A DNA stretch of 64,000 nucleotides from UBA11957 sp963603285 (GTDB taxonomy: Bacteria > Bacillota > Clostridia > Lachnospirales > Lachnospiraceae), in the NCBI GenBank assembly GCA_963603285.1, contig CAVCMG010000003.1, positions 45,132 to 109,131 of the forward strand, written 5' to 3'. Position numbers and translations under genes: made by a program. The stretch's first letter is position 1. Every line of letters begins with the position of its first letter. The notes beneath the pieces are model-generated. The model was not told the origin of the DNA and made no database searches. It saw only the letters and a list, made by a program, of their open reading frames with translations. Shown piece after piece: positions 8,560-17,540 of this stretch.

Positions 8560-9135
8560 CTAGATAATACCGGAAAATCCGAAAAAGGCAATGGACATCA
8601 GTCCGGCCGTTAACAGTACCATCGGCATACCCTGGAAGGATTCCGGGATGTCATTGTATTCCATTTTTTCACGAAGTCCGGCCATGATGATGATGGAGAT
8701 TGTGAAACCGACAGCGGTGGCGATACCGGCTACTGTACTGGACAGGATGCCGTAACCGTTCTGTACGTTTGTCAGAGCCACACCTAAAACTGCACAGTTG
8801 GTTGTGATCAGGGGCAGGTATACACCAAGGCTCTGATACAAAGATGGCATTGATTTTTTCAAAAACATTTCTACCAGCTGCACGAGGGCGGCGATCACCA
8901 GGATAAAGACGATCGTCTGCAGGTAGGTGATATTGACCGGCACAAGGATAAACCGGTAGATGATGCTCGTCACGAAAGACGAGATCGCGATTACGAAGAT
9001 AACAGCACCGCCCATACCGGCTGCCGTATCGATCTTTTTGGATACGCCGAGGAACGGACACAGCCCCATAAACTGGCTCAACACAACGTTGTTGACAAAG
9101 GCTGCGCCGATGGCGATCATCAGCAGTTCTCTCAT
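8560..9135 (-). CDS. rnfA: Electron transport complex subunit RnfA
   Basis: 191-residue integral membrane subunit (NqrE homolog) with six hydrophobic helices. It starts MRELLMIAIGAAFVNNVVLS and contains the family segment MGLCPFLGVSKK, whose cysteine ligates the membrane 2Fe-2S cluster together with RnfE. The start overlaps the rnfE stop by four bases, which indicates translational coupling; the length is normal for the family. Confidence 0.96.
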   Translation of the reverse strand: MRELLMIAIGAAFVNNVVLSQFMGLCPFLGVSKKIDTAAGMGGAVIFVIAISSFVTSIIYRFILVPVNITYLQTIVFILVIAALVQLVEMFLKKSMPSLYQSLGVYLPLITTNCAVLGVALTNVQNGYGILSSTVAGIATAVGFTISIIIMAGLREKMEYNDIPESFQGMPMVLLTAGLMSIAFFGFSGII

Positions 9136-9842
9136 GCTTCTCCCTCCTTCTTCTCAGCTGCCATGCGGCCACTGCACATATGGTTACCACAGTTCATACA
9201 GCTTGTCTTGGAACATGCGGTCGTACCGTCAGCGTTCTTTCTGGCACTGCCTATCTTGAACTTGTTCTGGAAAGCGATCAGGAAAGCCAGTACGAAAAAG
9301 GCTCCCGGTGCCAGAATAAAGATGGTGACCGGTGTGTATACGGAAGGCATGATCTTAAAGCCGAAGATCGTACCTGCACCGAGGATCTCACGGACGATAC
9401 TGATACAGGTCAAACCTACGGTGAAACCAAGGCCCATGCCGATACCGTCGAAGATCGAAGCAACCACGCCGTTTTTGGAAGCATAGGCTTCTGCACGACC
9501 AAGGATGATACAGTTTACAACAATCAGCGGGATATAGATGCCCAGCGCCGAATACAGGGACGGAATAAAGCCCTGCAGGAGAAACTGCACGATGGTTACG
9601 AAAGAAGCTACAATAACGATATAGGCCGGCATACGGACGCTGTCCGGGATCACTTTACGAAGAAGTGAGATCATAAAGTTGGACATTGTCAGGATGACCA
9701 TGGTGGTCAGACCCATACCGAGACCATTGACAGCGGCTGTAGTTACGGCCAGCGTCGGACACATACCGAGCAGCATGACAAAGGTCGGATTTTCTTTGAT
9801 GATACCGTTATATAAACGTTCAATTGGTGTATTGGCTTTCAT
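9132..9842 (-). CDS. rnfE: Electron transport complex subunit RnfE
   Basis: 236-residue membrane subunit (NqrD homolog) pairing with RnfA across the membrane. The segment MLLGMCPTLAVTTAAVNG carries the cluster-ligating cysteine. The C-terminal tail has extra cysteines (CSKTSCMNCGNHMCSG, about 209-224), a feature not needed for the core fold and of unknown role. It starts immediately after the rnfG stop. Confidence 0.95.
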   Translation of the reverse strand: MKANTPIERLYNGIIKENPTFVMLLGMCPTLAVTTAAVNGLGMGLTTMVILTMSNFMISLLRKVIPDSVRMPAYIVIVASFVTIVQFLLQGFIPSLYSALGIYIPLIVVNCIILGRAEAYASKNGVVASIFDGIGMGLGFTVGLTCISIVREILGAGTIFGFKIMPSVYTPVTIFILAPGAFFVLAFLIAFQNKFKIGSARKNADGTTACSKTSCMNCGNHMCSGRMAAEKKEGEA

Positions 9843-10445
9843 TTACTTTGCACCTCCCAGAGAACTGAATGCTGCCAGCCCGGCATTTACGCCGTTTACC
9901 ATAGCTGTCGATGTGATCGTTGCACCGCTTAAAGCGTCGATCTCACTGTCGGCTGTGGAGCCAGTCTTGGTCAGTGTGAACTGTTCTACCTGTTTGTCCT
10001 TAAACCGGTTTCTGAACGCATCTGTCTTGGCGTTCATACCCAGTCCGGCGGTCTCGTTGATGGTCAGGATGGAGATACCGTTTAATGTGCCGTCCATGCG
10101 GACACCCATCATAAAGCTGATATCGCCGCCATAGCCCTCCGGATCGGTGATGGAGAGCACATAGCCCAATGCTTCACCGGAGGCATCTTTGGCCACCAGA
10201 ATCTCATCAAGCGTCTGTACGGTATAGCCTGCGGCCTGCATGGCAGCTGTCGCTGTCTCCAGATCGGCCTCGTCTGCCTCAAAGGAAGCGGCGTCAGAGA
10301 ATACTTCCTGACAGGAGGCGTCCTTTGTCAGCTGCTCCTGTCTGGCAATCGGTTCTTTGGTGATATAGTACACAGCACCGAGCAGGATGCCGGCGATCAG
10401 TGTGATCATCAACAGGGAAAAGGCATCTTTTATAATCTTTTTCAT
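9843..10445 (-). CDS. rnfG: Electron transport complex subunit RnfG (covalent FMN)
   Basis: 200 residues: one N-terminal membrane helix (about 9-28) and an extracytoplasmic FMN-binding domain. The motif DALSGATITS near the C-terminus is the family signature; its threonine carries the FMN phosphoester bond. A flavin transferase (ApbE) is needed for that attachment and is not in this window. The gene abuts rnfE and overlaps the end of rnfD by one base. Confidence 0.95.
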   Translation of the reverse strand: MKKIIKDAFSLLMITLIAGILLGAVYYITKEPIARQEQLTKDASCQEVFSDAASFEADEADLETATAAMQAAGYTVQTLDEILVAKDASGEALGYVLSITDPEGYGGDISFMMGVRMDGTLNGISILTINETAGLGMNAKTDAFRNRFKDKQVEQFTLTKTGSTADSEIDALSGATITSTAMVNGVNAGLAAFSSLGGAK

Positions 10446-11410
10446 TATGCACGACCTCCTCTTCCAAAAGCTTTACGGATAGTAACACGCTCCAGCAGCG
10501 GAACCAGAAGGTTGGAGAAGATGATCGCATAGGATACACCCTCTGCGCTGGCACCAAACAGTCGGAAAATACCGGTCAGCACACCAAGGATGATACCATA
10601 GTAAACACGGCCCATCGGTGTGATCGGGGACGTTACATAATCGGTTGCCATAAACCATGCGCCAAGCATCAGACCACCCGTGCAAAGCTCGGCTGCCAGA
10701 TACGTCAGGTCAAAGCCATGGCCGCCAAACAGCAGAACAAAGATACTGAAGGATGCGATATAGCATACCGGGATCTTCCAGTCGATGATCTTCATTACGC
10801 ACAGGAAAATACCGCCGATCAGAAGGAGCAGCGCGGATGTCTCACCGATTGTACCCTTGATATTGCCAAGGAAGGCGCTCATCAGATCGATCTGCTCGCC
10901 GGATTTCAATACGGCTAACGGTGTAGCACCGGAAACAGCATCTACGGTTTTCACAAACGCACCATTCGGTACGGTAAAGTCGCACATTTTTCCTGCAAAG
11001 GAGATCAGCAGGAAGCATCTGGCACCAAGAGCCGGGTTCATAAAGTTCTGGCCAAGGCCGCCAAACAGCATTTTTACAATAATAATAGCAAAGGCAGAAC
11101 CAAGGATCGGCAGCCACCACGGTACGCTGGCCGGAAGGTTCATACCAAGCAACAAGCCGGTAACAACGGCACTGCAGTCCTGGATCGAGGACGGTTTATG
11201 TAACAGCCTGTCCATGAGTGCCTCGAAACAGACGCTGGAAATGATGGACAGTGCCAGCACCATCAGGGCTCTCGGGCCGAAGACAACGACACCGCAGAGG
11301 GCCGCCGGGATCAAAGCTGCGATCACCATCTTCATCAGGAAGCTGGTATCCTGCTTCGCACGGATATGCGGGGAAGCAGAAACATTGAGTAAAGTCTTTT
11401 CTTCGGACAT
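10445..11410 (-). CDS. rnfD: Electron transport complex subunit RnfD (covalent FMN)
   Basis: 321-residue membrane subunit (NqrB homolog) with about ten hydrophobic helices. The flavinylation motif VDAVSGATPL, with threonine as the attachment residue, lies in the middle of the chain. The start at 11410 (MSEEKTLLNVSASPH) is chosen because AGGAGG sits eight bases upstream and the family begins SPHI soon after the N-terminus. A longer frame to 11560 only reads back through rnfC. One base separates it from rnfC. Confidence 0.95.
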   Translation of the reverse strand: MSEEKTLLNVSASPHIRAKQDTSFLMKMVIAALIPAALCGVVVFGPRALMVLALSIISSVCFEALMDRLLHKPSSIQDCSAVVTGLLLGMNLPASVPWWLPILGSAFAIIIVKMLFGGLGQNFMNPALGARCFLLISFAGKMCDFTVPNGAFVKTVDAVSGATPLAVLKSGEQIDLMSAFLGNIKGTIGETSALLLLIGGIFLCVMKIIDWKIPVCYIASFSIFVLLFGGHGFDLTYLAAELCTGGLMLGAWFMATDYVTSPITPMGRVYYGIILGVLTGIFRLFGASAEGVSYAIIFSNLLVPLLERVTIRKAFGRGGRA

Positions 11411-11411
11411 T

Positions 11412-12755
11412 TTATTTGCCTCCTTTCGCATTCTGTTTTCTGCGCTCTGCCAAAACGGTCTGGCGCATGGACTTGATCGACTGGGCGAGCATGCGTCTGG
11501 ATGGACAGACGTAGCTGCAGCTGCCGCACTCGATACATTCCATACCGTACCATTTTTCAAAGCTCTTCATATCATGATGCAGGGCAAACTGGGACAGTCT
11601 GGCCGGGATCAGCTTCTCCGGACAGGCACTTACACAGCGCCCACAGTTGACGCACGGCATCTGTACCAGATGGCTGACCTGATCTTTCTTCAAACAGAGT
11701 ACGCAGTTGGAGGTCTTTGTGGTCGGAATATCGGTCTGATACAGCGAGAATCCCATCATCGGACCACCGGAAATGATCTTTTCCGGTTTTTCTGTAAATC
11801 CACCGGCGGCCTGGATCAGCTCTTCCATCATCGTACCGCAGCGAATCTCAAAATTACACGGATGTGCGATGGCATCACCGGTCACGGTAACGACACGGCG
11901 CATCAGCGGCTTCTGTAAGACAACAGCCTTATAGATGGCTGTCATCGTCTCTACGTTATTAACAATACATCCTGCGTCCGCCGGAAGCTGTGTAGAATTG
12001 ATCTCACGGCCCGTAGCGGCTTTGATTAGGAAACGCTCGCCGCCCTGCGGATACTTGGCGATCAGACATTTGACCTCGATCCGCGGCTCATCTTTGACCA
12101 TCTGCTCGATTTTTTCGACGCAGTCCATCTTGTTATCCTCGATACAGATATAGCCTCTGGCCTGTGGAAACAGCTGCAGCACGATCTTTAAACCGTTGAT
12201 CAGCTCCTGCGGTCTTTCCAGAAGCAGCCGGTAATCACTGGTCAGGTACGGCTCACATTCCGCACCATTGACAAGGATGTACTCGATCTTGTCCGGCTCC
12301 TTTGGCGACAGCTTGACTCTCGTCGGGAAACCGGCACCGCCCATACCGATCACACCGGCTGTAGCGATTCTTTCCAGGATCTCTTCTTTGCTTAACGTTG
12401 TCGGATCTGTCGGCTCCGGCCACTCTACCTCTTCGTAGGCATGGTCATTTTCCAGTTCGATGGCATCCACCACCGCACCTGTCAGTGTCAGATGCCTGCT
12501 GACGCCAAGAACCGTACCGGATACGGACGCATAGATCGGTGCGGATACAAAACCGCCCGCCTCTGCGATCATCTGACCGGCCAGCACATGATCGCCCTTT
12601 TTGACGATGGGCTTTGCCGGTGCGCCGATATGCTGCGACAGCGGATATACCAGATTCCCCTGCGGCAGATATTCACGTATCGGTTCCTGTTTTGACAGCT
12701 CTTTCGATCCCGCCGGATGAATACCTCCGGGGAACGTATGCTTTTCTCTGCTCAT
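11412..12755 (-). CDS. rnfC: Electron transport complex subunit RnfC (NADH-binding)
   Basis: 447-residue peripheral subunit where NAD+ is reduced. The N-terminal barrel-sandwich part (HTFPGGIHPAGSKELS) is followed by the Complex I 51-kDa-like nucleotide/FMN loop (GMGGAGFPTRVKLSP), a SLBB domain and two 4Fe-4S motifs (CVNCGRCVSACP and CIECGSCSYVCP). First gene of the operon rnfCDGEAB. Two Rex-like operators and a promoter lie directly upstream, so transcription is probably tied to the NADH/NAD+ ratio. Confidence 0.96.
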   Translation of the reverse strand: MSREKHTFPGGIHPAGSKELSKQEPIREYLPQGNLVYPLSQHIGAPAKPIVKKGDHVLAGQMIAEAGGFVSAPIYASVSGTVLGVSRHLTLTGAVVDAIELENDHAYEEVEWPEPTDPTTLSKEEILERIATAGVIGMGGAGFPTRVKLSPKEPDKIEYILVNGAECEPYLTSDYRLLLERPQELINGLKIVLQLFPQARGYICIEDNKMDCVEKIEQMVKDEPRIEVKCLIAKYPQGGERFLIKAATGREINSTQLPADAGCIVNNVETMTAIYKAVVLQKPLMRRVVTVTGDAIAHPCNFEIRCGTMMEELIQAAGGFTEKPEKIISGGPMMGFSLYQTDIPTTKTSNCVLCLKKDQVSHLVQMPCVNCGRCVSACPEKLIPARLSQFALHHDMKSFEKWYGMECIECGSCSYVCPSRRMLAQSIKSMRQTVLAERRKQNAKGGK

Positions 12756-12783
12756 ATTCTCACCCTTTCCTTACAGTTCACAT

Positions 12784-12801
12784 ATGTTAAAGTTTTAACA
12801 T
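12784..12801. promoter_or_regulatory. Rex-like operator 2 upstream of rnfC
   Basis: Palindrome ATGTTAAAGTTTTAACAT, matching the core TGTTAA-N4-TTAACA described for clostridial Rex redox repressors. It lies 29 bases before the rnfC start, downstream of the promoter, where binding would block elongation or initiation. Confidence 0.65.
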
Positions 12802-12846
12802 AGTCTCTTTACAGTATAGCTCTCTTTCACAGATTTTGCACCTGTT

Positions 12847-12876
12847 ATTATACAACACTTGTTAATTTTGTAACAA
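12847..12876 (-). promoter_or_regulatory. rnf promoter with overlapping Rex-like operator 1
   Basis: Minus-strand -10 TATAAT (12847-12852) and -35 TTGTTA (12871-12876) with 18-base spacing. The -35 and adjacent spacer form the dyad TTGTTA-N6-TAACAA (12859-12876), the full-length Rex half-site pattern. Rex is known to bind such sites and to leave when NADH is high. Confidence 0.7.
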
Positions 12877-12975
12877 CTATACAAATCCTGTCCCATTTCT
12901 CGTGCACATTGAAAGAAAAAATCCGCCTCCCCCTTCTTTTTCATTATACCACCCCTTCCCCGTATCGCATAGCCA

Positions 12976-13064
12976 GAAAAAGGGAGTGTATAAATAGTTC
13001 ACGCCGGAAACGCTTAAAAACGCCTTGCGTTTCCGGCGTGAACTATTTATACACTCCCTTTTTC
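12976..13064 (-). terminator. 38-bp perfect palindrome, terminator-like, after the DUF1846 gene
   Basis: Arms 12976-13013 and 13027-13064 are exact reverse complements with a 13-base loop (13014-13026). The stem is capped by GAAAAAG/CTTTTTC, giving a U-run on both strands. It follows the DUF1846 gene stop by 29 bases. At 38 bp it is far longer than an ordinary intrinsic terminator. Confidence 0.8.
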
Positions 13065-13093
13065 GTCCGTCCTAAGCAGCTACAGGTCTCCTC

Positions 13094-14584
13094 TTAATGC
13101 TTATGGTACATCCTGTCATCCATCTCATACCGCGGCTCACTGGTCAGATGCAGCCCCAGACGGCTGAAAATCTGCTCATCCACAGAGGATAACAGCACCG
13201 TAGAATGTGCCTCACAGCCCCGCAGAGCTGGAAGCTGCTGCATCGCCTTCTTAGCCAGCGGATTGCCCGCTGCAGAAGCACTAAGCGCGATCAGGATCTC
13301 ATCGGTATGCAGCCGCGGATTCTTACCGCCTAGATAGGACGTCTTTAAATGCTGGATCGGCTCGATCGCTTCAGGAGCCACAAGCTTGACAGCATCATCG
13401 ATACCAGCCAGCGTTTTCAGAGCATTTAAAAGTGCTGCGGAAGCCGCACCCAGAAGCTCTCCCGTACGTCCGGTCACGATCGTACTGTCCGGCAGCTCGA
13501 TGGCTGCAGCCGGGCCGCTTTCTGCCTGTGCTTCACGCTCCAGCGCCTTGCATGCTACGGCTCTGTCCTTGATAGACACACCGGCCTGCTGCATCAGAAG
13601 CTCCAGCTTATACAGGTCGTCTCTCGTCTCTCCGTAACGCTTGTGGTCACAGAGACATTTATAATATCGGCGGATGATCTCCTGACAGGAGGCCGCGCGG
13701 CATACTTCTTCATCAATAATACAGTTGCCCGCCATATTGACGCCCATATCGGTCGGGGACTTGTACGGGCTCTCTCCTGCAATCAGCTGGAACATGGCGT
13801 TGACAACCGGAAAGATCTCGATATCGCGGTTGTAGTTGACCGTCGTCTCATTGTAGGCTTCCAGATGGAACGGGTCGATCATATTGACATCGTTTAAGTC
13901 TGCTGTTGCAGCCTCATAGGCCAGATTGACCGGATGCTTTAACGACAGATTCCAGATCGGGAAGGTCTCAAACTTGGCATATCCGGCCTTTACGCCACGG
14001 CGGTACTCATGGTACAGCTGGGAAAGACAGGTGGCCATCTTACCGCTGCCCGGTCCCGGTGCAGTGATAACGACAAGCGGACGCTCGGTTTCAATATATT
14101 CGTTCTGGCCATAGCCTTCGTCACTGACAATATGGGCCACATCGTGCGGATATCCGGCGATGCGGTAATGGCGGTAGGATTTGATACCGAGGGAGGCCAG
14201 TCTCTTCTGAAACTGCTCTGCCATCGGCTGGCCGTTAAACTTCGTAATGCAGACACTGCCGACATAGAGTCCGGCATTCTGGAATTCATCGATCAGACGC
14301 AGGACGTCCAGATCATAGGTGATGCCGTAGTCGCCGCGTACCTTGTTGCTCTCGATATCCTCTGCACTGATGACCAGCACGATCTCTGCCTGCTCTTTCA
14401 GCTGTAAGAGCATCTGCAGCTTGGAATCAGGCTGAAAGCCCGGCAGGACACGGGAAGCATGGTAGTCGTCAAACAGCTTGCCACCAAACTCAAGGTATAA
14501 TTTGTTATCAAACTGACGGATGCGCTCGCGGATGTGCTCCGACTGCATCTGCAGGTACATATCATTACTGAATCCGATCTTCAT
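13094..14584 (-). CDS. DUF1846 domain-containing protein
   Basis: 496 residues matching the DUF1846 family, cytosolic proteins of Firmicutes with unknown biochemical function and Rossmann-like architecture. Visible features are the N-terminal segment MKIGFSNDMYLQMQSEHIR, a phosphate-binding-like loop APGPGSGKMATC (about 190-200), and downstream KYEKFETFPIWNLPL-like text (here KFETFPIWNLSLKHP). No membrane helix or signal. The start at 14584 is the family start; a longer frame to 14701 runs through the hicB stop. Its ribosome site is poor (GAGAGAACAT). Function unknown. Confidence 0.9.
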   Translation of the reverse strand: MKIGFSNDMYLQMQSEHIRERIRQFDNKLYLEFGGKLFDDYHASRVLPGFQPDSKLQMLLQLKEQAEIVLVISAEDIESNKVRGDYGITYDLDVLRLIDEFQNAGLYVGSVCITKFNGQPMAEQFQKRLASLGIKSYRHYRIAGYPHDVAHIVSDEGYGQNEYIETERPLVVITAPGPGSGKMATCLSQLYHEYRRGVKAGYAKFETFPIWNLSLKHPVNLAYEAATADLNDVNMIDPFHLEAYNETTVNYNRDIEIFPVVNAMFQLIAGESPYKSPTDMGVNMAGNCIIDEEVCRAASCQEIIRRYYKCLCDHKRYGETRDDLYKLELLMQQAGVSIKDRAVACKALEREAQAESGPAAAIELPDSTIVTGRTGELLGAASAALLNALKTLAGIDDAVKLVAPEAIEPIQHLKTSYLGGKNPRLHTDEILIALSASAAGNPLAKKAMQQLPALRGCEAHSTVLLSSVDEQIFSRLGLHLTSEPRYEMDDRMYHKH

Positions 14585-14642
14585 ATGTTCTCTCTTTTCT
14601 TTATAGTGTAAAAAGGGGGAAAGGGCTGCTCCTTTACAGCAG

Positions 14643-14921
14643 TCATTCTTCCCACCCGTCATAAAATTTAACATTTGCACAGATATCGCGCACCAGCTCA
14701 TTTTCAGCCAGCTGGATATCCTCTTTGTCCGTTACCGGCGGCAGCACCGGTACATCCTCTGTGAGCTCCAGCTCCAGCCAGCCGACCGCTGCCTCGTTAG
14801 CCTTCTCGATCACATCGTCGAGAGAATCACCGACAGCCTCACAACCCTCCAGATCCGGCAGCTTTGCCGTATATCTACCGTCCGTCTCCTTGCGGATCAC
14901 TGCGGGATATATAAACTTCAT
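14643..14921 (-). CDS. HicB-family antitoxin-like protein, solitary
   Basis: 92 residues with the HicB partial RNase H fold: MKFIYPAVI..DGRYTAKLPDLEGCEAVGDSLDDVIEKA. In TA pairs HicB neutralises the mRNase HicA and represses the operon. No HicA-like gene (about 60 residues with a dsRBD fold) lies on either side, and this copy has no clear C-terminal DNA-binding domain, so it is probably an orphan. It has AAGGAGGAAA before the ATG and its own promoter. Confidence 0.8.
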   Translation of the reverse strand: MKFIYPAVIRKETDGRYTAKLPDLEGCEAVGDSLDDVIEKANEAAVGWLELELTEDVPVLPPVTDKEDIQLAENELVRDICANVKFYDGWEE

Positions 14922-14952
14922 GTCATTTCCTCCTTATGCCGTACTGTGATCT

Positions 14953-14981
14953 ATTATAGCACTGACCGGGCATCCTGGAAA
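14953..14981 (-). promoter_or_regulatory. Promoter for the hicB-like gene
   Basis: TTTCCA (14976-14981) and TATAAT (14953-14958) on the minus strand with 17-base spacing, 32 bases upstream of the hicB-like start codon. Confidence 0.6.
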
Positions 14982-14989
14982 GACCGGCT

Positions 14990-15340
14990 TTATGCCAGCT
15001 GTCTCAGCGCCGCTACCAGACGATCATACTCCGCCGTCACATCGGCCAGCATATCCTCACAGCCTGTTATATCCTTATTCGGGCGAAGCGCCTCTGTCAG
15101 TACGGAGCTGACCTGTCCCAGCGCCGTAAAGCCAAGATTTAAGCAGACGCCCTTTAAGGTATGTGCTGCACGGAAAGCCTTCTCGCCATCAGCCTCACGC
15201 ATGCTGTCCAGAAGCTCCTGATAGGAGGTATCATCCAGAAACTTAAGTGCAAACTTCTGGATCAGTCTCTCACTGCCCAGTCTTGCCAGCACTTCGTCAA
15301 AATTGGAATTTGCTGCTTCATAGCATTCTCTGATTGTCAT
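14990..15340 (-). CDS. Hpt-domain phosphotransfer protein
   Basis: 116 residues, a stand-alone histidine phosphotransfer domain. The active-site motif is AAHTLKGVCLNLG with His about residue 59, in a four-helix-bundle pattern over the whole chain. Such proteins relay phosphate between hybrid kinases and response regulators. It lies 82 bases downstream of the REC-GGDEF-EAL gene on the same strand. A hybrid kinase with a terminal receiver is encoded 12 kb upstream (27807-29549); pairing with it is possible but only inferred. Confidence 0.88.
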   Translation of the reverse strand: MTIRECYEAANSNFDEVLARLGSERLIQKFALKFLDDTSYQELLDSMREADGEKAFRAAHTLKGVCLNLGFTALGQVSSVLTEALRPNKDITGCEDMLADVTAEYDRLVAALRQLA

Positions 15341-15422
15341 TATTCTATCCTTTTTTCTAAAACTATTGTCAGTTTATCGGGTATACTGTCAGCCTCTGTC
15401 CGATACCCCGTCTCCCGATATA

Positions 15423-17498
15423 TCAGTTATCGATCCGTCGGATCGCGGAAATCCACTGTTTCTTTTTATCCCTGGTATACAGTACCGTCCGGACATCGCG
15501 TATCTTCATACGCTGGCCGTCGGGTAATACCAGATGGTATTCACAGATCCCCTTTTCGTGGTTGTTGTATAATTCTCTGTCTTCCGGCGCGACCAAAAGC
15601 AGATAGCTGTCCTTGATATATTCTCTGAATTCTTCAAAATTCATATGCAGCATGGACAGACAGAAATCGCATACATAACAGATCGTGGATCCCTCATCAA
15701 ACAGACCACTGATAATACCCACAGCCTGATTTTCCTTGAGCACATCGGCGATCGCCAGACTGTCCGTATGGGCCGTCTGCTGCATTTTCAGGGTGGTATA
15801 ATGTACCCCTACGCGATAGAAGAACGGAATATACGCCGAGTCCATATCCTCCGGATCCGAAGGATCGTGTCTGTGACTTTCATCCAGCATCTTTACGAAC
15901 TCATCCTCCGGCAACGGACGGGAATAGTAATAGCCCTGAATGTAATCACAGCTATACTGACGCAAAAACTCCAGCTGCTCGCTGGTCTCCACACCCTCTG
16001 CAACCACCTTCAGCCCCAGCTGATGGGACATGTCGATGATCGAGCGCACGATGCTGCGTGTTTTGGGATTGTCGTTGATCTGACGGACAAAGTCCATATC
16101 GATCTTTAAAATATCAAATTCACAGTTCTGTAAAAGTCCGAGCGACGAATAGCCCTTGCCAAAATCGTCCATCAAGATCTTTACCCCCTGCTTACGCATA
16201 TCATCGACCAGCGTCATACAACGCATATCCATCGCTGCGTAAGAGCTCTCTGTGATCTCAAACCGTGTCATACCGGCCGGAAATGCACCATTTCGTAAAT
16301 CAGTCTGGATCTTATCCATCATCTCTTCATCGTAGAAGTCGATACGGGACAGATTCACCGATACCGGCACAACTGAAAGCCCGGTTTCACGGCGTTTTTT
16401 CTGTAATTTCTGGACATGCTGGACCACATACATATCCAGCTTGGAGATATAGCCGTTTTTCTCAAGCACCGGAATAAATACCGCCGGAGAGATGATGCCC
16501 TTCTCCGGATGTACCCAGCGCACCAGCGCCTCTGCGGAAGCGATCTGCCCGGTTCGGGCATCCATGATCGGCTGGTAATATACCTTGAAATCACCGTTTT
16601 CCATACTGCTGGTCAGCTCTGAGGAAATCTCCGCATAATCAATATAGGCCGTCTTCATAGCCGTATCGTACACGACATACGATTTGCCGTAATCATCGCC
16701 ATTGGCCGTCTCTGCCATACGGGCGCGGTCAATCATACCGGATACCGACATCGGCTTTTCTTCGATATGGAAGATGCCGCAGTGCACATGCATCCGGAAC
16801 AGCTTACCATTCTGTTTGAATTTCTGATCACAGAGCTTGTCCATGTAGTCGTAGGTATCCTCCTGGCGTCTGACCAGACAGGCAAAATGATCAGCCTCAA
16901 TACGGGCCACCGCCAGCGGTGCAAATGGTGCGTTTACCAGATCCTGATAAAACTGGCACAGCACCCGATCACCGTTTTCCAGACCGGTAAGCTCATTGAC
17001 CGCTTTAAAATTCTTAATATCAAAGAACATGATCTCAAACTGGGTCTTGTCCACGCCCTTCTGGAACAGGTTCTCCACCTGGCGGGTAAAACCTTTGCTG
17101 TTTAATCCACCGGTCAGGCTGTCTGTGATATATCGTTCGTAAATAGCCAGAACATTACGGATACGTGTTCTGACGATCGCTCTGTCAAACGGCTTGGAAA
17201 AGAAATCCACAGCCCCCATCTTATTGGCCCGTCCGATCTCGGCGGAAATGATGATAACCGGCACATCCTTGAGCCAGTCACGCTCCTTCATGATCTCCAG
17301 TACGCCGTAGCCATCCAGCACCGGCATATTCAGATCCAGAAGAACCAGCTGGTAAAATTCATGGTTCTTCGCCAGAAGATCCACCGCCTCCTGCCCGTTG
17401 CAGGCTTCGTATACGGTATACTCATCCTCCAGCATACTGATCAGTATCTCTCTGCTGATCTCAGAATCATCTACTACCAAAATGTTTGACTTTAACAT
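15423..17498 (-). CDS. Response regulator with degenerate GGDEF and intact EAL domain (c-di-GMP phosphodiesterase)
   Basis: 691 residues. The receiver domain (1-120) has D10, D11, phospho-acceptor D55 and K102. The GGDEF domain (about 121-285) is degenerate: the signature position reads ARIEADHF (about 198-205), so cyclase activity is unlikely. The EAL domain (about 300-545) keeps the catalytic set: E323 in AEALVRW, N382, E414, D444/D445 in DDFG, K465, E501 in AEGVE and Q521. A PAS-like C-terminal part (about 585-691) follows. Expected role: phosphorylation-controlled hydrolysis of c-di-GMP. Start ATG 17498 places the receiver at the N-terminus; GTG 17519 is possible. Its transcript can start at a c-di-GMP riboswitch. 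Confidence 0.93.
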   Translation of the reverse strand: MLKSNILVVDDSEISREILISMLEDEYTVYEACNGQEAVDLLAKNHEFYQLVLLDLNMPVLDGYGVLEIMKERDWLKDVPVIIISAEIGRANKMGAVDFFSKPFDRAIVRTRIRNVLAIYERYITDSLTGGLNSKGFTRQVENLFQKGVDKTQFEIMFFDIKNFKAVNELTGLENGDRVLCQFYQDLVNAPFAPLAVARIEADHFACLVRRQEDTYDYMDKLCDQKFKQNGKLFRMHVHCGIFHIEEKPMSVSGMIDRARMAETANGDDYGKSYVVYDTAMKTAYIDYAEISSELTSSMENGDFKVYYQPIMDARTGQIASAEALVRWVHPEKGIISPAVFIPVLEKNGYISKLDMYVVQHVQKLQKKRRETGLSVVPVSVNLSRIDFYDEEMMDKIQTDLRNGAFPAGMTRFEITESSYAAMDMRCMTLVDDMRKQGVKILMDDFGKGYSSLGLLQNCEFDILKIDMDFVRQINDNPKTRSIVRSIIDMSHQLGLKVVAEGVETSEQLEFLRQYSCDYIQGYYYSRPLPEDEFVKMLDESHRHDPSDPEDMDSAYIPFFYRVGVHYTTLKMQQTAHTDSLAIADVLKENQAVGIISGLFDEGSTICYVCDFCLSMLHMNFEEFREYIKDSYLLLVAPEDRELYNNHEKGICEYHLVLPDGQRMKIRDVRTVLYTRDKKKQWISAIRRIDN

Positions 17499-17540
17499 GT
17501 TAACCCATCCTGTGTACACCTGCTGTGTTACAGCTCTGTT

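Noticed and set aside
10785..11918. 377-codon plus-strand open frame over rnfD/rnfC
   Set aside because: Antisense to two well-recognised Rnf subunits.
14643..14921. Complete HicAB toxin-antitoxin pair
   Set aside because: No HicA-like reading frame was found on either side of the HicB-like gene.
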